This document shows positions 1 to 7,898 of a stretch of DNA of 26,610 bases, in pieces (the stretch's first letter is position 1; each line of letters opens with the position of its first letter). The position numbers and the translations under genes are program-made. The notes below the pieces were generated by a model. That model was given only the letters and a program-made list of their open reading frames with translations. It ran no database searches and was not told where the DNA came from. This DNA comes from an uncultured bacterium. Lineage in GTDB: Bacteria > Cyanobacteriota > Vampirovibrionia > Gastranaerophilales > Gastranaerophilaceae. The stretch covers positions 1-26,610 of the forward strand of contig CALAWF010000003.1 of assembly GCA_937894665.1 (NCBI GenBank), read 5' to 3'.

Positions 1-19
1 AAAGTGAACATTATTAAAT

Positions 20-39
20 GTTGGGGTTGAAACCCCAAC
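20..39. repeat. Short perfect palindrome (8-bp stem, TGAA loop)
   Basis: GTTGGGGT pairs with ACCCCAAC around a TGAA tetraloop. It is GC-rich against a very AT-rich background and lacks a U-tract on either side, so it looks more like a dispersed REP-type palindrome or a 3'-end stabiliser of the TolC-like transcript than a classical terminator. Only one copy is seen in this window. Confidence 0.5.
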
Positions 40-80
40 CTACATTATTATTCTTGATTTTAGAGAATAAAAAATTAAAA

Positions 81-116
81 AGCTGGATTCTTTAGGGCTA
101 AAGCTCTCAGAATGAC
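81..116. repeat. REP-like imperfect palindrome
   Basis: The segment has nested inverted repeats: CTTTAG (90-95) with CTAAAG (98-103), inside ATTCT (87-91) with AGAAT (109-113). Its outline, GGATTCTT...CTCAGAATGACA, resembles dispersed intergenic palindromes known from many bacterial genomes. That resemblance is from memory and was not searched. Together with the hairpin at 20-39 it fills the space after the TolC-like gene. Confidence 0.4.
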
Positions 117-140
117 ATAAATTGAAAGGAGAAATTATAA

Positions 141-1586
141 TTATTTTTCTTCGGCTTCGTCGCAATCAAGAACTTCGTTAATATGTTCAATAAGTTCTGT
201 TGAGTGGTAATGAACAGCGTGTTCTGATTTATGGTGAATATCAACCAAATGGTAGTGCATTGCCATTTCTAATTTAATTAGCGCAATGTTATAATCATAA
301 ATATTAGATACATAAGTTTCCAACGAATTAATATAATCTTTTCTTGCATCTTGCAATGCTACATAATTAAGTTCCCCAGTTTTATATTTATTTTCTACGG
401 CTTTTAAATTTTCATCCGCTTGAAGAACTTTCATTTTGGTTATAGCAATTTGGTTTTGTGCTTTATCACAATTATTGAGAGATTTTTTCACTTCAAAATA
501 CAAATTTTTCTTGAATAAATCGATTTCATTATCAGCCAAATTCAACTGAGCATTTGCACCTTTTATACTATGTTTTAACTCCATCAAATTCACAGAAGAA
601 GTCAAATTTACACCAACTTGCAAACTATTATTTGTTGCATAATTTGAATTATTAAAACCATATTTTGCACTAACATTCAAATCCGGTAAATAAGTTCTTT
701 TTATATATAAAAGAGATTGCTCCATCGCTTGCTTTGTAGAGATTAAAACATTCAAATCCGGACTGTTTTGATAAGCCAATTCTACGGCATTATCGGGATT
801 GAATGGAAATTTTACAGATGAAAAATCGTTCAATTTCAAATTTTCACTATCGAAATTCATTTTACTCGAAAAAGTTGGAGTATCTTTGAGTGTGTAATTA
901 GCCTTAGTTTCAACATACATTGTATTGTTCATGTCAAGGATAGAGTTTTTATAATTATTTTGACTTTCAATTAAATTAATTTTTGCAGCACTCAAATTCA
1001 GTTCTGCAGTTTTCAAATCTGATTTATCTCTATTTTTTGCAAGAGTTAGAAATTTTTCGTTCAAATTTACATTTTCTTGAGCAACTTTTAATAATGCTTT
1101 TGCCCTCAAAAGTTCATAATACCGGAGTTTTACATCAAAAATAGTATTGCAAAGACTGTCCATAAATTCATATTCTGCACCTATTTTGTAAAACTCTTCC
1201 ATCTTGATATAAGCTGTAGTTTTCCCAAAATTCCACACTAATTTATTTACAGACAAAGCCACCGTCGGCAATTCCCGATAATGGGAATTATAGTAACTGT
1301 TATCTGAATTATTTTCATTATAAAACCCTGCACCAAGACTAATTACAGGGAAATATTGAGATTTAGCAATCCCAACATTACTTTGAGCAATATCTAATTG
1401 ATATTTTTTTTGTTTAATTTTAGGACTATTTTTAAAAGCCACAGCAAGACAATCTATCATAGATAGAGCTGAACCATCTTTTATATCAACACTTCTTGAA
1501 AATTGAGCATCTTCAATTGCAAAAGCAGAAGAGGTTTCGGCTAACATAAAAACTATAATAAATATTACTATCTTTTTTAGGCTCAT
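141..1586 (-). CDS. TolC-family outer membrane efflux protein with His-rich C-terminus
   Basis: The 481-aa protein starts with a clear signal peptide (about residues 1-23, ending SSAFA). Two OEP-type repeats follow, each with a long heptad-rich helical region: the first begins near residue 40 (ALSMIDCLAVAFKNSPKIKQ), the second near 268 (DNAVELAYQNSPDLNVL). This is the usual architecture of TolC/OprM channels, which form the outer-membrane duct of tripartite efflux or type I secretion systems. No membrane-fusion protein or pump gene lies nearby, so the inner-membrane partner is unknown. The extreme C-terminus (444-468) carries eight histidines in 25 residues, followed by an acidic tail, which is unusual. 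There is no SD before the ATG. A TATAAT at 1598-1593 sits so that transcription would begin at the start codon. era lies 79 bp upstream on the same strand. Confidence 0.88.
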   Translation of the reverse strand: MSLKKIVIFIIVFMLAETSSAFAIEDAQFSRSVDIKDGSALSMIDCLAVAFKNSPKIKQKKYQLDIAQSNVGIAKSQYFPVISLGAGFYNENNSDNSYYNSHYRELPTVALSVNKLVWNFGKTTAYIKMEEFYKIGAEYEFMDSLCNTIFDVKLRYYELLRAKALLKVAQENVNLNEKFLTLAKNRDKSDLKTAELNLSAAKINLIESQNNYKNSILDMNNTMYVETKANYTLKDTPTFSSKMNFDSENLKLNDFSSVKFPFNPDNAVELAYQNSPDLNVLISTKQAMEQSLLYIKRTYLPDLNVSAKYGFNNSNYATNNSLQVGVNLTSSVNLMELKHSIKGANAQLNLADNEIDLFKKNLYFEVKKSLNNCDKAQNQIAITKMKVLQADENLKAVENKYKTGELNYVALQDARKDYINSLETYVSNIYDYNIALIKLEMAMHYHLVDIHHKSEHAVHYHSTELIEHINEVLDCDEAEEK

Positions 1587-1592
1587 ATATTA

Positions 1593-1598
1593 ATTATA
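1593..1598 (-). promoter_or_regulatory. -10 box TATAAT abutting the TolC-like start codon
   Basis: On the minus strand TATAAT is followed by six bases and then the ATG, which predicts a leaderless transcript. No good -35 is found at 17 bp; the nearby TTGACA (1611-1606) is only 7 bp away and cannot pair with it. Confidence 0.35.
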
Positions 1599-1665
1599 CA
1601 ATATTTGTCAAGTAGTCCTTACACATATAAAAGAGAAAGTAATTAGCAAATTACAAAACTTGATA

Positions 1666-2562
1666 CTAATCTTCTTGTTGATAGCCAAAATTTTTCAAAA
1701 TGTTTTGTTTTTTACGCCAATCTTTTTCAACTTTAACTTCTAATTCCAAATAGACTTTTTTTTCAACAATTTTTTCTAATTCTAAACGAGCTTCTGTACC
1801 GATTTTTTTCAGCAAACTTCCACCTTTACCAATCAAAATACCCTTTTGACTTTTTTGCTCACAATAAATTGTTGCATAAATTTTGTCTATTTCTTCTTTT
1901 TCTTGATACTTTGTAACTTTCACTGCAACAGAATGAGGAATTTCATCAGAAGTGTTTAATAAAATCTTTTCACGAATAACTTCCTCTGTTACATCACGCA
2001 TAGTTTCTTCCGTAACAACATCCTCAGGATACAAGGCTTCACCTTCCGGTAGTTTTTTGAAAATATTTTTCATCAAAGTATCAATATTTCTACCTGTTTT
2101 TGCAGAAATTCGAACAACCGGAAGATTCTCTTCAAACAACGTTTTGTAAGATAGCAGATTTTCTTCAACCTTTTCAGGCTTTTTAATTTTATCAACTTTA
2201 TTCATTACAATAATAATCGGAATTTTTGTCTGCAACAAATGTTGAGCAATCCATTTATCACCTTTACCCGCAGGATCAGAACCGTCAACGAGAAACAAAA
2301 TCACATCCGCATCAGGCACCGCAATTTTTGCTTCATCCAACAAAAATTCTCCTAATTTGTTCAAAGGTTTATGAACTCCGGGAGTATCAACAAAAACTAT
2401 TTGACCTTCCTTGTTTGTATAAATTCCTTTAATTCTTTTTCTTGTAGTTTGAGCCTTGTCAGTAGTAATAACAATTTTTTGACCAAGAATTTGGTTTAAA
2501 AGAGTTGACTTACCTACATTCGGGCGTCCAATTATTGCAACAAATCCACTTTTCATAAACAT
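1666..2562 (-). CDS. era: GTPase Era (ribosome biogenesis)
   Basis: Era binds the 3' end of 16S rRNA in the 30S subunit and couples ribosome maturation to GTP. The 298-aa length is close to E. coli Era (about 300). Visible motifs are G1 GRPNVGKS (12-19), switch I around TTDKAQTTRKRIKG, G3 DTPG (59-62), G4 NKVD (121-124) and G5 SAKTG. A C-terminal KH domain carries GKGG (245-248) and the family-typical WRKKQNILKNFGY end. Two in-frame ATGs lie at 2562 and 2556; neither has an SD. A TACAAT at 2568-2563 would place the transcript start on the second ATG (MKSGFVAIIG), so 2556 may be the true start. It is upstream of the TolC-like gene on the same strand. Confidence 0.97.
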   Translation of the reverse strand: MFMKSGFVAIIGRPNVGKSTLLNQILGQKIVITTDKAQTTRKRIKGIYTNKEGQIVFVDTPGVHKPLNKLGEFLLDEAKIAVPDADVILFLVDGSDPAGKGDKWIAQHLLQTKIPIIIVMNKVDKIKKPEKVEENLLSYKTLFEENLPVVRISAKTGRNIDTLMKNIFKKLPEGEALYPEDVVTEETMRDVTEEVIREKILLNTSDEIPHSVAVKVTKYQEKEEIDKIYATIYCEQKSQKGILIGKGGSLLKKIGTEARLELEKIVEKKVYLELEVKVEKDWRKKQNILKNFGYQQED

Positions 2563-2621
2563 ATTGTAACATAAATTTCATTTTTTTTAATAAACTAGCA
2601 ATTTTTTTTACTATCGGGTAT

Positions 2622-2654
2622 TATATATAGTAGTGTAGTTGTTAGATTAGTGGA
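2622..2654 (+). promoter_or_regulatory. Leader with AGTGTAGT...ATTAGTGG motif before the AMIN protein
   Basis: TATATA (2622-2627) is followed by AGTGTAGT (2632-2639), six bases, and ATTAGTGG (2646-2653). The same two blocks in the same order precede the HD-domain gene at 11846-11880. In both cases the GTG inside ATTAGTG is an in-frame candidate start with an ATG a few codons later. There is no canonical SD. Function unknown; promoter-leader role is inferred. Confidence 0.35.
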
Positions 2655-4884
2655 AAATATGATTTCTAAGAAAAATATTATAACTGTAGCTATTGTAGCT
2701 TCTTTGATGACAGGGATTTCAACTGTTGCAGAAGCGAATACCGCAAATAATTTACTCCAAATGGATGTAAAGCGATCTTCTGTTGCGGATTCAGTAGATG
2801 TAACTTTTTACACAACAGGCGACTCTACAAATTCTATTGTTAGCAGGAAATCTAATAACCGATATGTTGTTTTATTACCAAATGTTTCAGGTTCAAGCTC
2901 TGTTACCCCAGGAATTGGAGGAGTAAAAGATTTAATTACTGATGTTGATGTAAAACACGTTGATGATGGTATCGGCGGTTATATGAAAGTAACTTTCGGA
3001 ACAACAAAACCGGTAAATATCAGAACTTATGTCAAGAAAACTGCACCTTTAACACAAGCTCAAAAAGATTATAAAGCACTAATTGCTCAAAATATTAAGC
3101 CTGCGGTTCAAACATCTACCGCTCAGCAACCTAAAAAGGTTACAACACCACAATCTCAACCGGCTGTAAACAAACAACCGGCACAAAAAACTACACCACA
3201 TCCGGTTGCTCAAACAAAACCGGCAAATAATGCAAACACAACTAAGGCTGCACCAAAAACTGAAACAAAAGCAATTACATTACCTAAAATCAGTTTGACA
3301 ACAATTACCCAACCAAAAGTTAAAACAGAACAACCAAAACCAAAAGTAGTTGAACAACAACCTAAGGTTACACCAAAGCCTCAAGCTGTAACTAAACCTA
3401 TTCAAATTCCACAACAAGAAAAAACGGTAAATAGTGCAGTTCATCCTGTTGAAAAATATGTTCCAACAGTAAAATTTGATGCAAATGGAAACCGTCAAAT
3501 TGATTTAGAGCCAAGAGTTAACCATGAAATTGTAAGAGAAAATTATTCAAATAATGTAAAAACAGATAATGCCCCAACAGTTGAAAATACAAAAGCAGTA
3601 GAAACAACTACACAAGAAACAAAAACGCCAAATCTTGACACAAACAAAGGGCATCATACTCCGTTATGGATGATTTTAGCCGGTGGAATTGGTCTATTTG
3701 CACTGGTTATAGTAGTTAATGCAATTGCAAAAGCATCACAAAAAAATACGGACAACTTAAAATCGTTCTTTGCCGTTTCTACTAACAACCAATTAAAAAG
3801 ACGTAAAGAATTCCAAGATATTATTGATGATGAAAATCTAAATTGGCAAGAAAAATATAAAAAATATTCAGAAAAAGATAAAGAACAAAAACAGGTTGAA
3901 AAATCAAAAGATATGTCTTATGTAACAAATATTTCTGCAACCAAAAAAGCTATTATCTTACCTGAAGACAAGTCAAACTCAATTCCTACATTGAGTTCTA
4001 GACGCCAAGTTAGTGGTATCACAAATATACCATCTATCAAAATAAACAATTTTAGAGAAAAATTACAAGCTCAGATTTCACAAATGGAACACGCTATATC
4101 TCAAACACCAAGTATTGAACCACCTGAAGATATTAATTTAGATGTTCATTCAGAAGATGATACAATTATGAATAAGTTTTCTGATATTAAATTGAAATCT
4201 TTTGCAAAACCTGTTAATCTAAAACAAACACACAGAACATTATTAGACGAAGAAGACAAAAAACAAACCAGAAATAAATCTTTCAAAGAAGGTAGATTTG
4301 TTAAACTGAAAAATTCGCCGCTAAATGTCAACAAAAGAAAATCTGCAAGCTCACAACTTAATGTTTCAGATGTAATGGATTCAGGTAGAAAATATTTAAC
4401 TAATTATAATGGGGAAATGAAAATGGACAAACAAAATGAAAATTACTTGTTATCTTCACTCGACGAGTATTTATCAATTCTTGATTCAGAAGATACAAAA
4501 CAAACATCTACAGTCGCTGAAAGTTTATCAAGAGTAAGACCTGAAACAAACGTTATGAGCCGTTCAGGAATTACAAACCCAATTTCAAGAGGCTCAAATC
4601 CAATGGCTAAATCAAACGCTCACTATATGAATGGTTTAATCGTAAAATCAGGATATAATATTGATTCTGAAAAAGGATTTTACCTTGTAAATATGGATGG
4701 CGTTTCTGCTTTAGTTGGAAGAATTAAAGATGATATTTTCATTTTGAAAAAATTCGACCACGTTGTAGATAAACAACTTCAAGTTAGACAAGATTACGGT
4801 ACAGTTTATATCGTAAAAGTAGGCGGATTCAAATGTTTAGTGGATGTTGCTAAAGATAAAATGGGAACATTAATTGAAATCTAA
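2650..4884 (+). CDS. AMIN-like domain, single-TM protein with long cytoplasmic part
   Basis: I do not recognise a named family for the whole 744-aa protein. Residues 5-30 form a signal peptide or anchor (ITVAIVASLMTGISTVAEA). Residues 35-127 look like an AMIN-type beta domain (DVTFYTTGDS...RYVVLLPNV...VKVTFGTTKPVNIRTY), a fold used for envelope or peptidoglycan targeting. Residues 135-330 are a Pro/Gln/Thr/Lys-rich low-complexity linker. One transmembrane helix lies at 338-363 (PLWMILAGGIGLFALVIVVN). The remainder is polar, charged and probably disordered, closing with a compact conserved-looking domain at about 657-744 (NGLIVKSGYNID...VGGFKCLVD). The layout suggests a periplasm-to-cytoplasm connector. 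Start is GTG 2650, or ATG 2659 nine bases later. A terminator follows at 4905, so it is probably monocistronic. Confidence 0.8.
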   Translation: MENMISKKNIITVAIVASLMTGISTVAEANTANNLLQMDVKRSSVADSVDVTFYTTGDSTNSIVSRKSNNRYVVLLPNVSGSSSVTPGIGGVKDLITDVDVKHVDDGIGGYMKVTFGTTKPVNIRTYVKKTAPLTQAQKDYKALIAQNIKPAVQTSTAQQPKKVTTPQSQPAVNKQPAQKTTPHPVAQTKPANNANTTKAAPKTETKAITLPKISLTTITQPKVKTEQPKPKVVEQQPKVTPKPQAVTKPIQIPQQEKTVNSAVHPVEKYVPTVKFDANGNRQIDLEPRVNHEIVRENYSNNVKTDNAPTVENTKAVETTTQETKTPNLDTNKGHHTPLWMILAGGIGLFALVIVVNAIAKASQKNTDNLKSFFAVSTNNQLKRRKEFQDIIDDENLNWQEKYKKYSEKDKEQKQVEKSKDMSYVTNISATKKAIILPEDKSNSIPTLSSRRQVSGITNIPSIKINNFREKLQAQISQMEHAISQTPSIEPPEDINLDVHSEDDTIMNKFSDIKLKSFAKPVNLKQTHRTLLDEEDKKQTRNKSFKEGRFVKLKNSPLNVNKRKSASSQLNVSDVMDSGRKYLTNYNGEMKMDKQNENYLLSSLDEYLSILDSEDTKQTSTVAESLSRVRPETNVMSRSGITNPISRGSNPMAKSNAHYMNGLIVKSGYNIDSEKGFYLVNMDGVSALVGRIKDDIFILKKFDHVVDKQLQVRQDYGTVYIVKVGGFKCLVDVAKDKMGTLIEI

Positions 4885-4904
4885 CAACCATTAAAAATAA
4901 TTCT

Positions 4905-4945
4905 TAAAAAGTGGATAGACTAAAAATAGACTATTCACTTTTTAA
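4905..4945 (+). terminator. Intrinsic terminator after the AMIN protein
   Basis: AAAAAGTGGATAG (from 4906) pairs with CTATTCACTTTTT (4931-4943), with one G-U pair and an A-rich loop, followed by AATTATTT. The A/T-flanked stem would also work on the opposite strand. Confidence 0.75.
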
Positions 4946-4985
4946 TTATTTCTACATTAATTATTAATATATAGGAAGAGATGAA

Positions 4986-6146
4986 TTGATAAAAAAAATT
5001 GCAGCAATAATTTGTTTAGTAATAATTGCAAGTATTTTATGTATAACTAAAAATACTCCTTCAAATACGCAAAACCAAACAACCATTCAATTTGCTTCTT
5101 GGGGATCTGAATCTGAAATCAGTATCCTTAAACCGATTTTATTAGATTTTGAAAAAGAAAATCCCGATATAAAAATTGATTTTATGCACATTCCGCAAAA
5201 TTATTTTCAAAAAATTCATCTTCTTTTTGCCTCAAATACTGCTCCGGATGTTATTTTTATGAATAATCAATACCTCCCAATATACGCAAATGCCGGAGTG
5301 TTGGAAGATTTATCAACTTACAAAAAAGATTTTGAATATAACAAATTTTTCCCAATTGCACTTGAAACTTTGAGTTATAAAAACAAAGTTTATGCAATTC
5401 CACGAGATGTTTCAACTCTCGTAGTTTTTTATAACAAAGATATTTTCGACAAATACAACGTTCCATATCCAAACAAAAATTGGACAATAAACGATCTTCT
5501 AACAACAGCACAAAAATTAACACATTCCCCTCAAATCTTTGGAATATCTTTTGAAGAAGAACCATTGTTTTATCTTCCGTACCTAAGTTATTTTGGGGTA
5601 AAAGACCTATCTAAAAATACGAAACAAATGCAGGATGGCTTAGATTTTTATGCTAATTTGAGAACCAAATACCATGTAGCACCAAGAAGAGAAGAATCGG
5701 CAAGTGCAACAATGGCACAAATGTTTTTACAAGAAAAACTCGGAATGCACATTTCCGGACGTTGGCTTGTTCCAAAATATAGACAAGAAGCCAAATTTAG
5801 ATGGGATGTTGTGAGATTTCCGGATAATAATGGATTACACAGCTCCCCTGTCGATGCTTCCGGCTGGGCAATCTCTAAATCCTCTAAACACAAAGCAGAA
5901 GCCATTAAACTCGTTAAATATTTATCATCAAAAGAAAGTTCCGATAAATTTACACAAAGTGGACTAATCGTACCAGCGAGAATTGATGTCGCAAATTCTA
6001 AAACCTTTTTAGATAAAAATACTCCACAAAATTCAAAAGAGTTTTTAGAAATTTTGAACAATGCAACACCAACACCAGTAACTTTGAATTTCAAAGAAAT
6101 CACAGACACAATGAAAACCCAAAATGAAGGACTATTTAACAAATAA
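4986..6146 (+). CDS. ABC transporter extracellular solute-binding protein, family 1 (sugar type)
   Basis: The 386-aa protein resembles MalE/UgpB-type binding proteins that deliver sugars or similar solutes to an ABC importer. An N-terminal hydrophobic segment (3-19) is followed by a mature start TIQFASWGSESEISILKPIL, then PDVIFMNNQYLPIYANAGVLEDL, a hinge near VYAIPRDVSTLVVFYNKDIF, and late ISKSSKHKAEAIKLVKYLSS. The segment ends in Cys (ASILC), but Leu at -1 is not a canonical lipobox, so lipidation is uncertain. The start is TTG at 4986 with AGGAAGAG at 4973-4980. No permease or ATPase gene is adjacent, so its transporter partners are elsewhere or missing. It may be co-transcribed with the next gene (90 bp gap, no terminator seen). 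Confidence 0.9.
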   Translation: MIKKIAAIICLVIIASILCITKNTPSNTQNQTTIQFASWGSESEISILKPILLDFEKENPDIKIDFMHIPQNYFQKIHLLFASNTAPDVIFMNNQYLPIYANAGVLEDLSTYKKDFEYNKFFPIALETLSYKNKVYAIPRDVSTLVVFYNKDIFDKYNVPYPNKNWTINDLLTTAQKLTHSPQIFGISFEEEPLFYLPYLSYFGVKDLSKNTKQMQDGLDFYANLRTKYHVAPRREESASATMAQMFLQEKLGMHISGRWLVPKYRQEAKFRWDVVRFPDNNGLHSSPVDASGWAISKSSKHKAEAIKLVKYLSSKESSDKFTQSGLIVPARIDVANSKTFLDKNTPQNSKEFLEILNNATPTPVTLNFKEITDTMKTQNEGLFNK

Positions 6147-6236
6147 AACTATACAAATAACAGATATAGATATAAGAAAATATTTGTAGTAAGATTACTT
6201 CACAAGATAAATTAGGATATTTTAAGGAGAGTATAA

Positions 6237-6818
6237 TTGAAATTAGCATTGTTATTCTTTATTGGATTTCTATGTGGTGTAGGTTGTTATTGGTTATTTG
6301 ACAAGAAGATTCAAATCACGATTAGAACTAAAAAAACAATAAATGATAAAAAAATTACTCTCAAAGATTATACCTACTCTAAAGATATTAAAAAAGATTT
6401 AACCAATATAATAGATAAAAAATTCTACAAAGCAAAAATACTATTAACTGAAATTAAAAGAAAAGGAAAACTTCCAATAGATTTATCTCCCGCAATTTTA
6501 TACAGCCTAACAACCATTGCAAATACTCCAAACTGGGATACACAGTTAGATGATGAAAGTTTACACAATTTAAACAGAATATATGAAAGATGGCAACAGC
6601 ATATAAAAGCCGACAAAGCAAAAACTCAAGTAGTTGGAATTGCAGAAAATATGCAACAACAAGATTATTGGGAAGGGACAGAAGAAGAATATTTGCAAGC
6701 ACTTGAAGATGGATTAATTGGTGAAAACACAAAAGTAAGAATTTACGAAAGCAATGGCTGGTTAGTTCAAAATGCAGATGGTACAGTTGAAGAAACTTGG
6801 GATAAACCGACGGATTAA
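6237..6818 (+). CDS. Membrane-anchored hypothetical protein
   Basis: Not recognised. The 193-aa protein has one N-terminal TM helix (about 2-20, LALLFFIGFLCGVGCYWLF) with little in front of it, then a basic juxtamembrane stretch (KKIQITIRTKKTINDKK), a helical middle (50-145) and an acidic end (EGTEEEYLQALEDGL, then TWDKPTD). The final 40 residues (NTKVRIYESNGWLVQNADGTVEETWDK) look like a small beta unit. TTG start at 6237 with a strong SD AAGGAGA (6224-6230). It lies 90 bp after the solute-binding protein with no terminator between them, so it could be its partner in an operon. It ends nine bases from the convergent pilin stop. Confidence 0.75.
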   Translation: MKLALLFFIGFLCGVGCYWLFDKKIQITIRTKKTINDKKITLKDYTYSKDIKKDLTNIIDKKFYKAKILLTEIKRKGKLPIDLSPAILYSLTTIANTPNWDTQLDDESLHNLNRIYERWQQHIKADKAKTQVVGIAENMQQQDYWEGTEEEYLQALEDGLIGENTKVRIYESNGWLVQNADGTVEETWDKPTD

Positions 6819-6835
6819 AATATATATTATTTTAA
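6815..6835. terminator. AT-only palindrome at convergent gene ends
   Basis: TTAAAATA (6815-6822) and TATTTTAA (6828-6835) are perfect inverted repeats with a 5-nt loop. The stop codons of both convergent genes (6816-6818 plus, 6829-6827 minus) lie inside it. It is a weak but symmetric candidate for a bidirectional terminator. Confidence 0.3.
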
Positions 6836-7540
6836 ACTTCGCCAATAACCCCTATTCTTATCATCCGGATTTATATCTCTTTTGGCGTAATCATAACAAC
6901 CACGGCCATTATATGTACTTCCATCAGCCTTTTCAGAACAAAGTTTATACCAATGTCCAACATTAAATAAGAAAACATCACGCCCATATTGATTTGGACC
7001 TTTATAAGGTCCATTTATGTCAAATGTTATTGATAAACCATCATACTGTCCATGATGGTAAAAATCAATACCCGAAATTAAAGACCCATCAATCAAAATA
7101 TGACCAGTACCAGGAGGAGTACTCCAAATTGTTAGACCATATAATCCTCCATAATGACCACTATACTTACCAGAGTAGTCTTTCATTTTCAAATTATTAA
7201 CAACTTCTGATAGAGAAAGATTTTTCATAATTTTAAATTTTGACAAAAAATCAGCATTCAATTCTTTAAATAATTCAGTATTTTCCGTTATACAATTATT
7301 TATTTTTGAACTAGATAAATCACCACAAATATAATATAAATCTTCGTAACTATCGTAACCAAAATCATTTGCGGTTTCTTTTAGAGCATTTTGAATTAAA
7401 CTACTTGTTCTCCAAAATCCTGTTTTATATTGTCTGATTTTGTATTCGTGCATTAATGTCGGCAGTGTCATCGCTGCAACGACACCAATAATGCCTAATG
7501 TAATCAATACCTCCGCCAATGTAAATGCAAAAGTTTTCAT
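6827..7540 (-). CDS. Type IV pilin-like protein (prepilin N-terminal motif), paralogue 1
   Basis: The 237-aa protein begins MKTFA|FTLAEVLITLGIIGVVAAM, a class III/type IVa-type prepilin signal. The leader is very short, Glu sits at +5 of the mature form, and Ala rather than Gly is at -1. The hydrophobic N-terminal helix is followed by a globular domain rich in Tyr/Gly with four cysteines (YICG, NNC, LCSE, RGCYDY) that could form disulfides. It is about two thirds identical by eye to the protein at 13319-14068, in opposite orientation. The frame stays open upstream to a TTG at 7612, but that codon is part of a -35 box, so ATG 7540 is chosen. A promoter at 7584-7612 gives a leader of about 37 nt. 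It is divergent from an XRE regulator at 7631. Minor pilin, pseudopilin or adhesin-like roles are all possible. Confidence 0.85.
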   Translation of the reverse strand: MKTFAFTLAEVLITLGIIGVVAAMTLPTLMHEYKIRQYKTGFWRTSSLIQNALKETANDFGYDSYEDLYYICGDLSSSKINNCITENTELFKELNADFLSKFKIMKNLSLSEVVNNLKMKDYSGKYSGHYGGLYGLTIWSTPPGTGHILIDGSLISGIDFYHHGQYDGLSITFDINGPYKGPNQYGRDVFLFNVGHWYKLCSEKADGSTYNGRGCYDYAKRDINPDDKNRGYWRSLK

Positions 7541-7583
7541 TACAATAGTTTTTCTTTTGTTGATTATAGTAAACATAATATTT

Positions 7584-7612
7584 AATATAATCTCTTTTGA
7601 TGACCATGTCAA
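7584..7612 (-). promoter_or_regulatory. Sigma70-type promoter of pilin paralogue 1
   Basis: A perfect -35 TTGACA (7612-7607), 17-bp spacer and -10 TATATT (7589-7584) predict transcription starting near 7577. The neighbouring XRE gene begins only 19 bp from the -35, so a regulator bound at either promoter would affect both. Confidence 0.7.
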
Positions 7613-7630
7613 TATTATAGAATACTAAGT

Positions 7631-7873
7631 ATGAATAAAGATTTTGGATATATTTTAGGGGCAAATATTAGAGCTGAAAGACTAAGAAGGCATTACACCC
7701 AAGATAAGCTCGCCGAACTTTTAGATATGAGCATAAATTATGTAGGCAAAATCGAAAGAGGAGTAGTTATTCCAAGTGCATTAGTGATTTTTAAATTATC
7801 CAAAATTCTCAAAGTTGATATAAATGATTTTTATAAAGAAATTGAAAATCCAAAAGAAACGGTTAAGATTTAA
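7631..7873 (+). CDS. XRE-family HTH transcriptional regulator (small)
   Basis: The 80-aa protein is almost entirely one Cro/CI helix-turn-helix: IRAERLRRHYTQDKLAELLDMS (helices 1-2), then NYVGKIERGVVIPSALVIFKLSKILKV, ending with a short acidic tail. There is no sensor or oligomerisation domain. It sits divergent from pilin paralogue 1, with about 90 bp between the chosen starts, and overlapping promoters suggest it controls that gene and itself. No SD is visible; a TAGAAT at 7618-7623 lies seven bases before the ATG, consistent with a (near-)leaderless message. Its last codons (ACG GTT AAG ATT TAA) form the left arm and loop of the terminator at 7852-7884. Confidence 0.9.
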   Translation: MNKDFGYILGANIRAERLRRHYTQDKLAELLDMSINYVGKIERGVVIPSALVIFKLSKILKVDINDFYKEIENPKETVKI

Positions 7874-7884
7874 CCGTTTCTTTT
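7852..7884. terminator. Bidirectional terminator, copy 1 of a 33-bp direct repeat
   Basis: AAACGGTTAA and TTAACCGTTT form a 10-bp stem with a GAT loop, flanked by A4G on the left and CTTTT on the right, so it can terminate in both directions. It ends the XRE gene on plus and the antitoxin on minus. The same 33 bp recur exactly at 8575-8607. Confidence 0.85.
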
Positions 7885-7898
7885 TTAATATTTATCAA

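Noticed and set aside
1593..1611. TTGACA plus TATAAT on the minus strand before the TolC-like gene as a full promoter
   Set aside because: The two boxes are only 7 bp apart, so they cannot form one sigma70 promoter; only the -10 is kept.
6996..7012. GGACCTT/AAGGTCC palindrome
   Set aside because: It lies in the coding sequence for the conserved PYKGP segment and is imperfect in the paralogue, so it follows from codon use.
7541..7612. Longer N-terminus for pilin 1 starting at TTG 7612
   Set aside because: The codons cover the TTGACA and TATATT boxes and would push the prepilin motif 24 residues inward.
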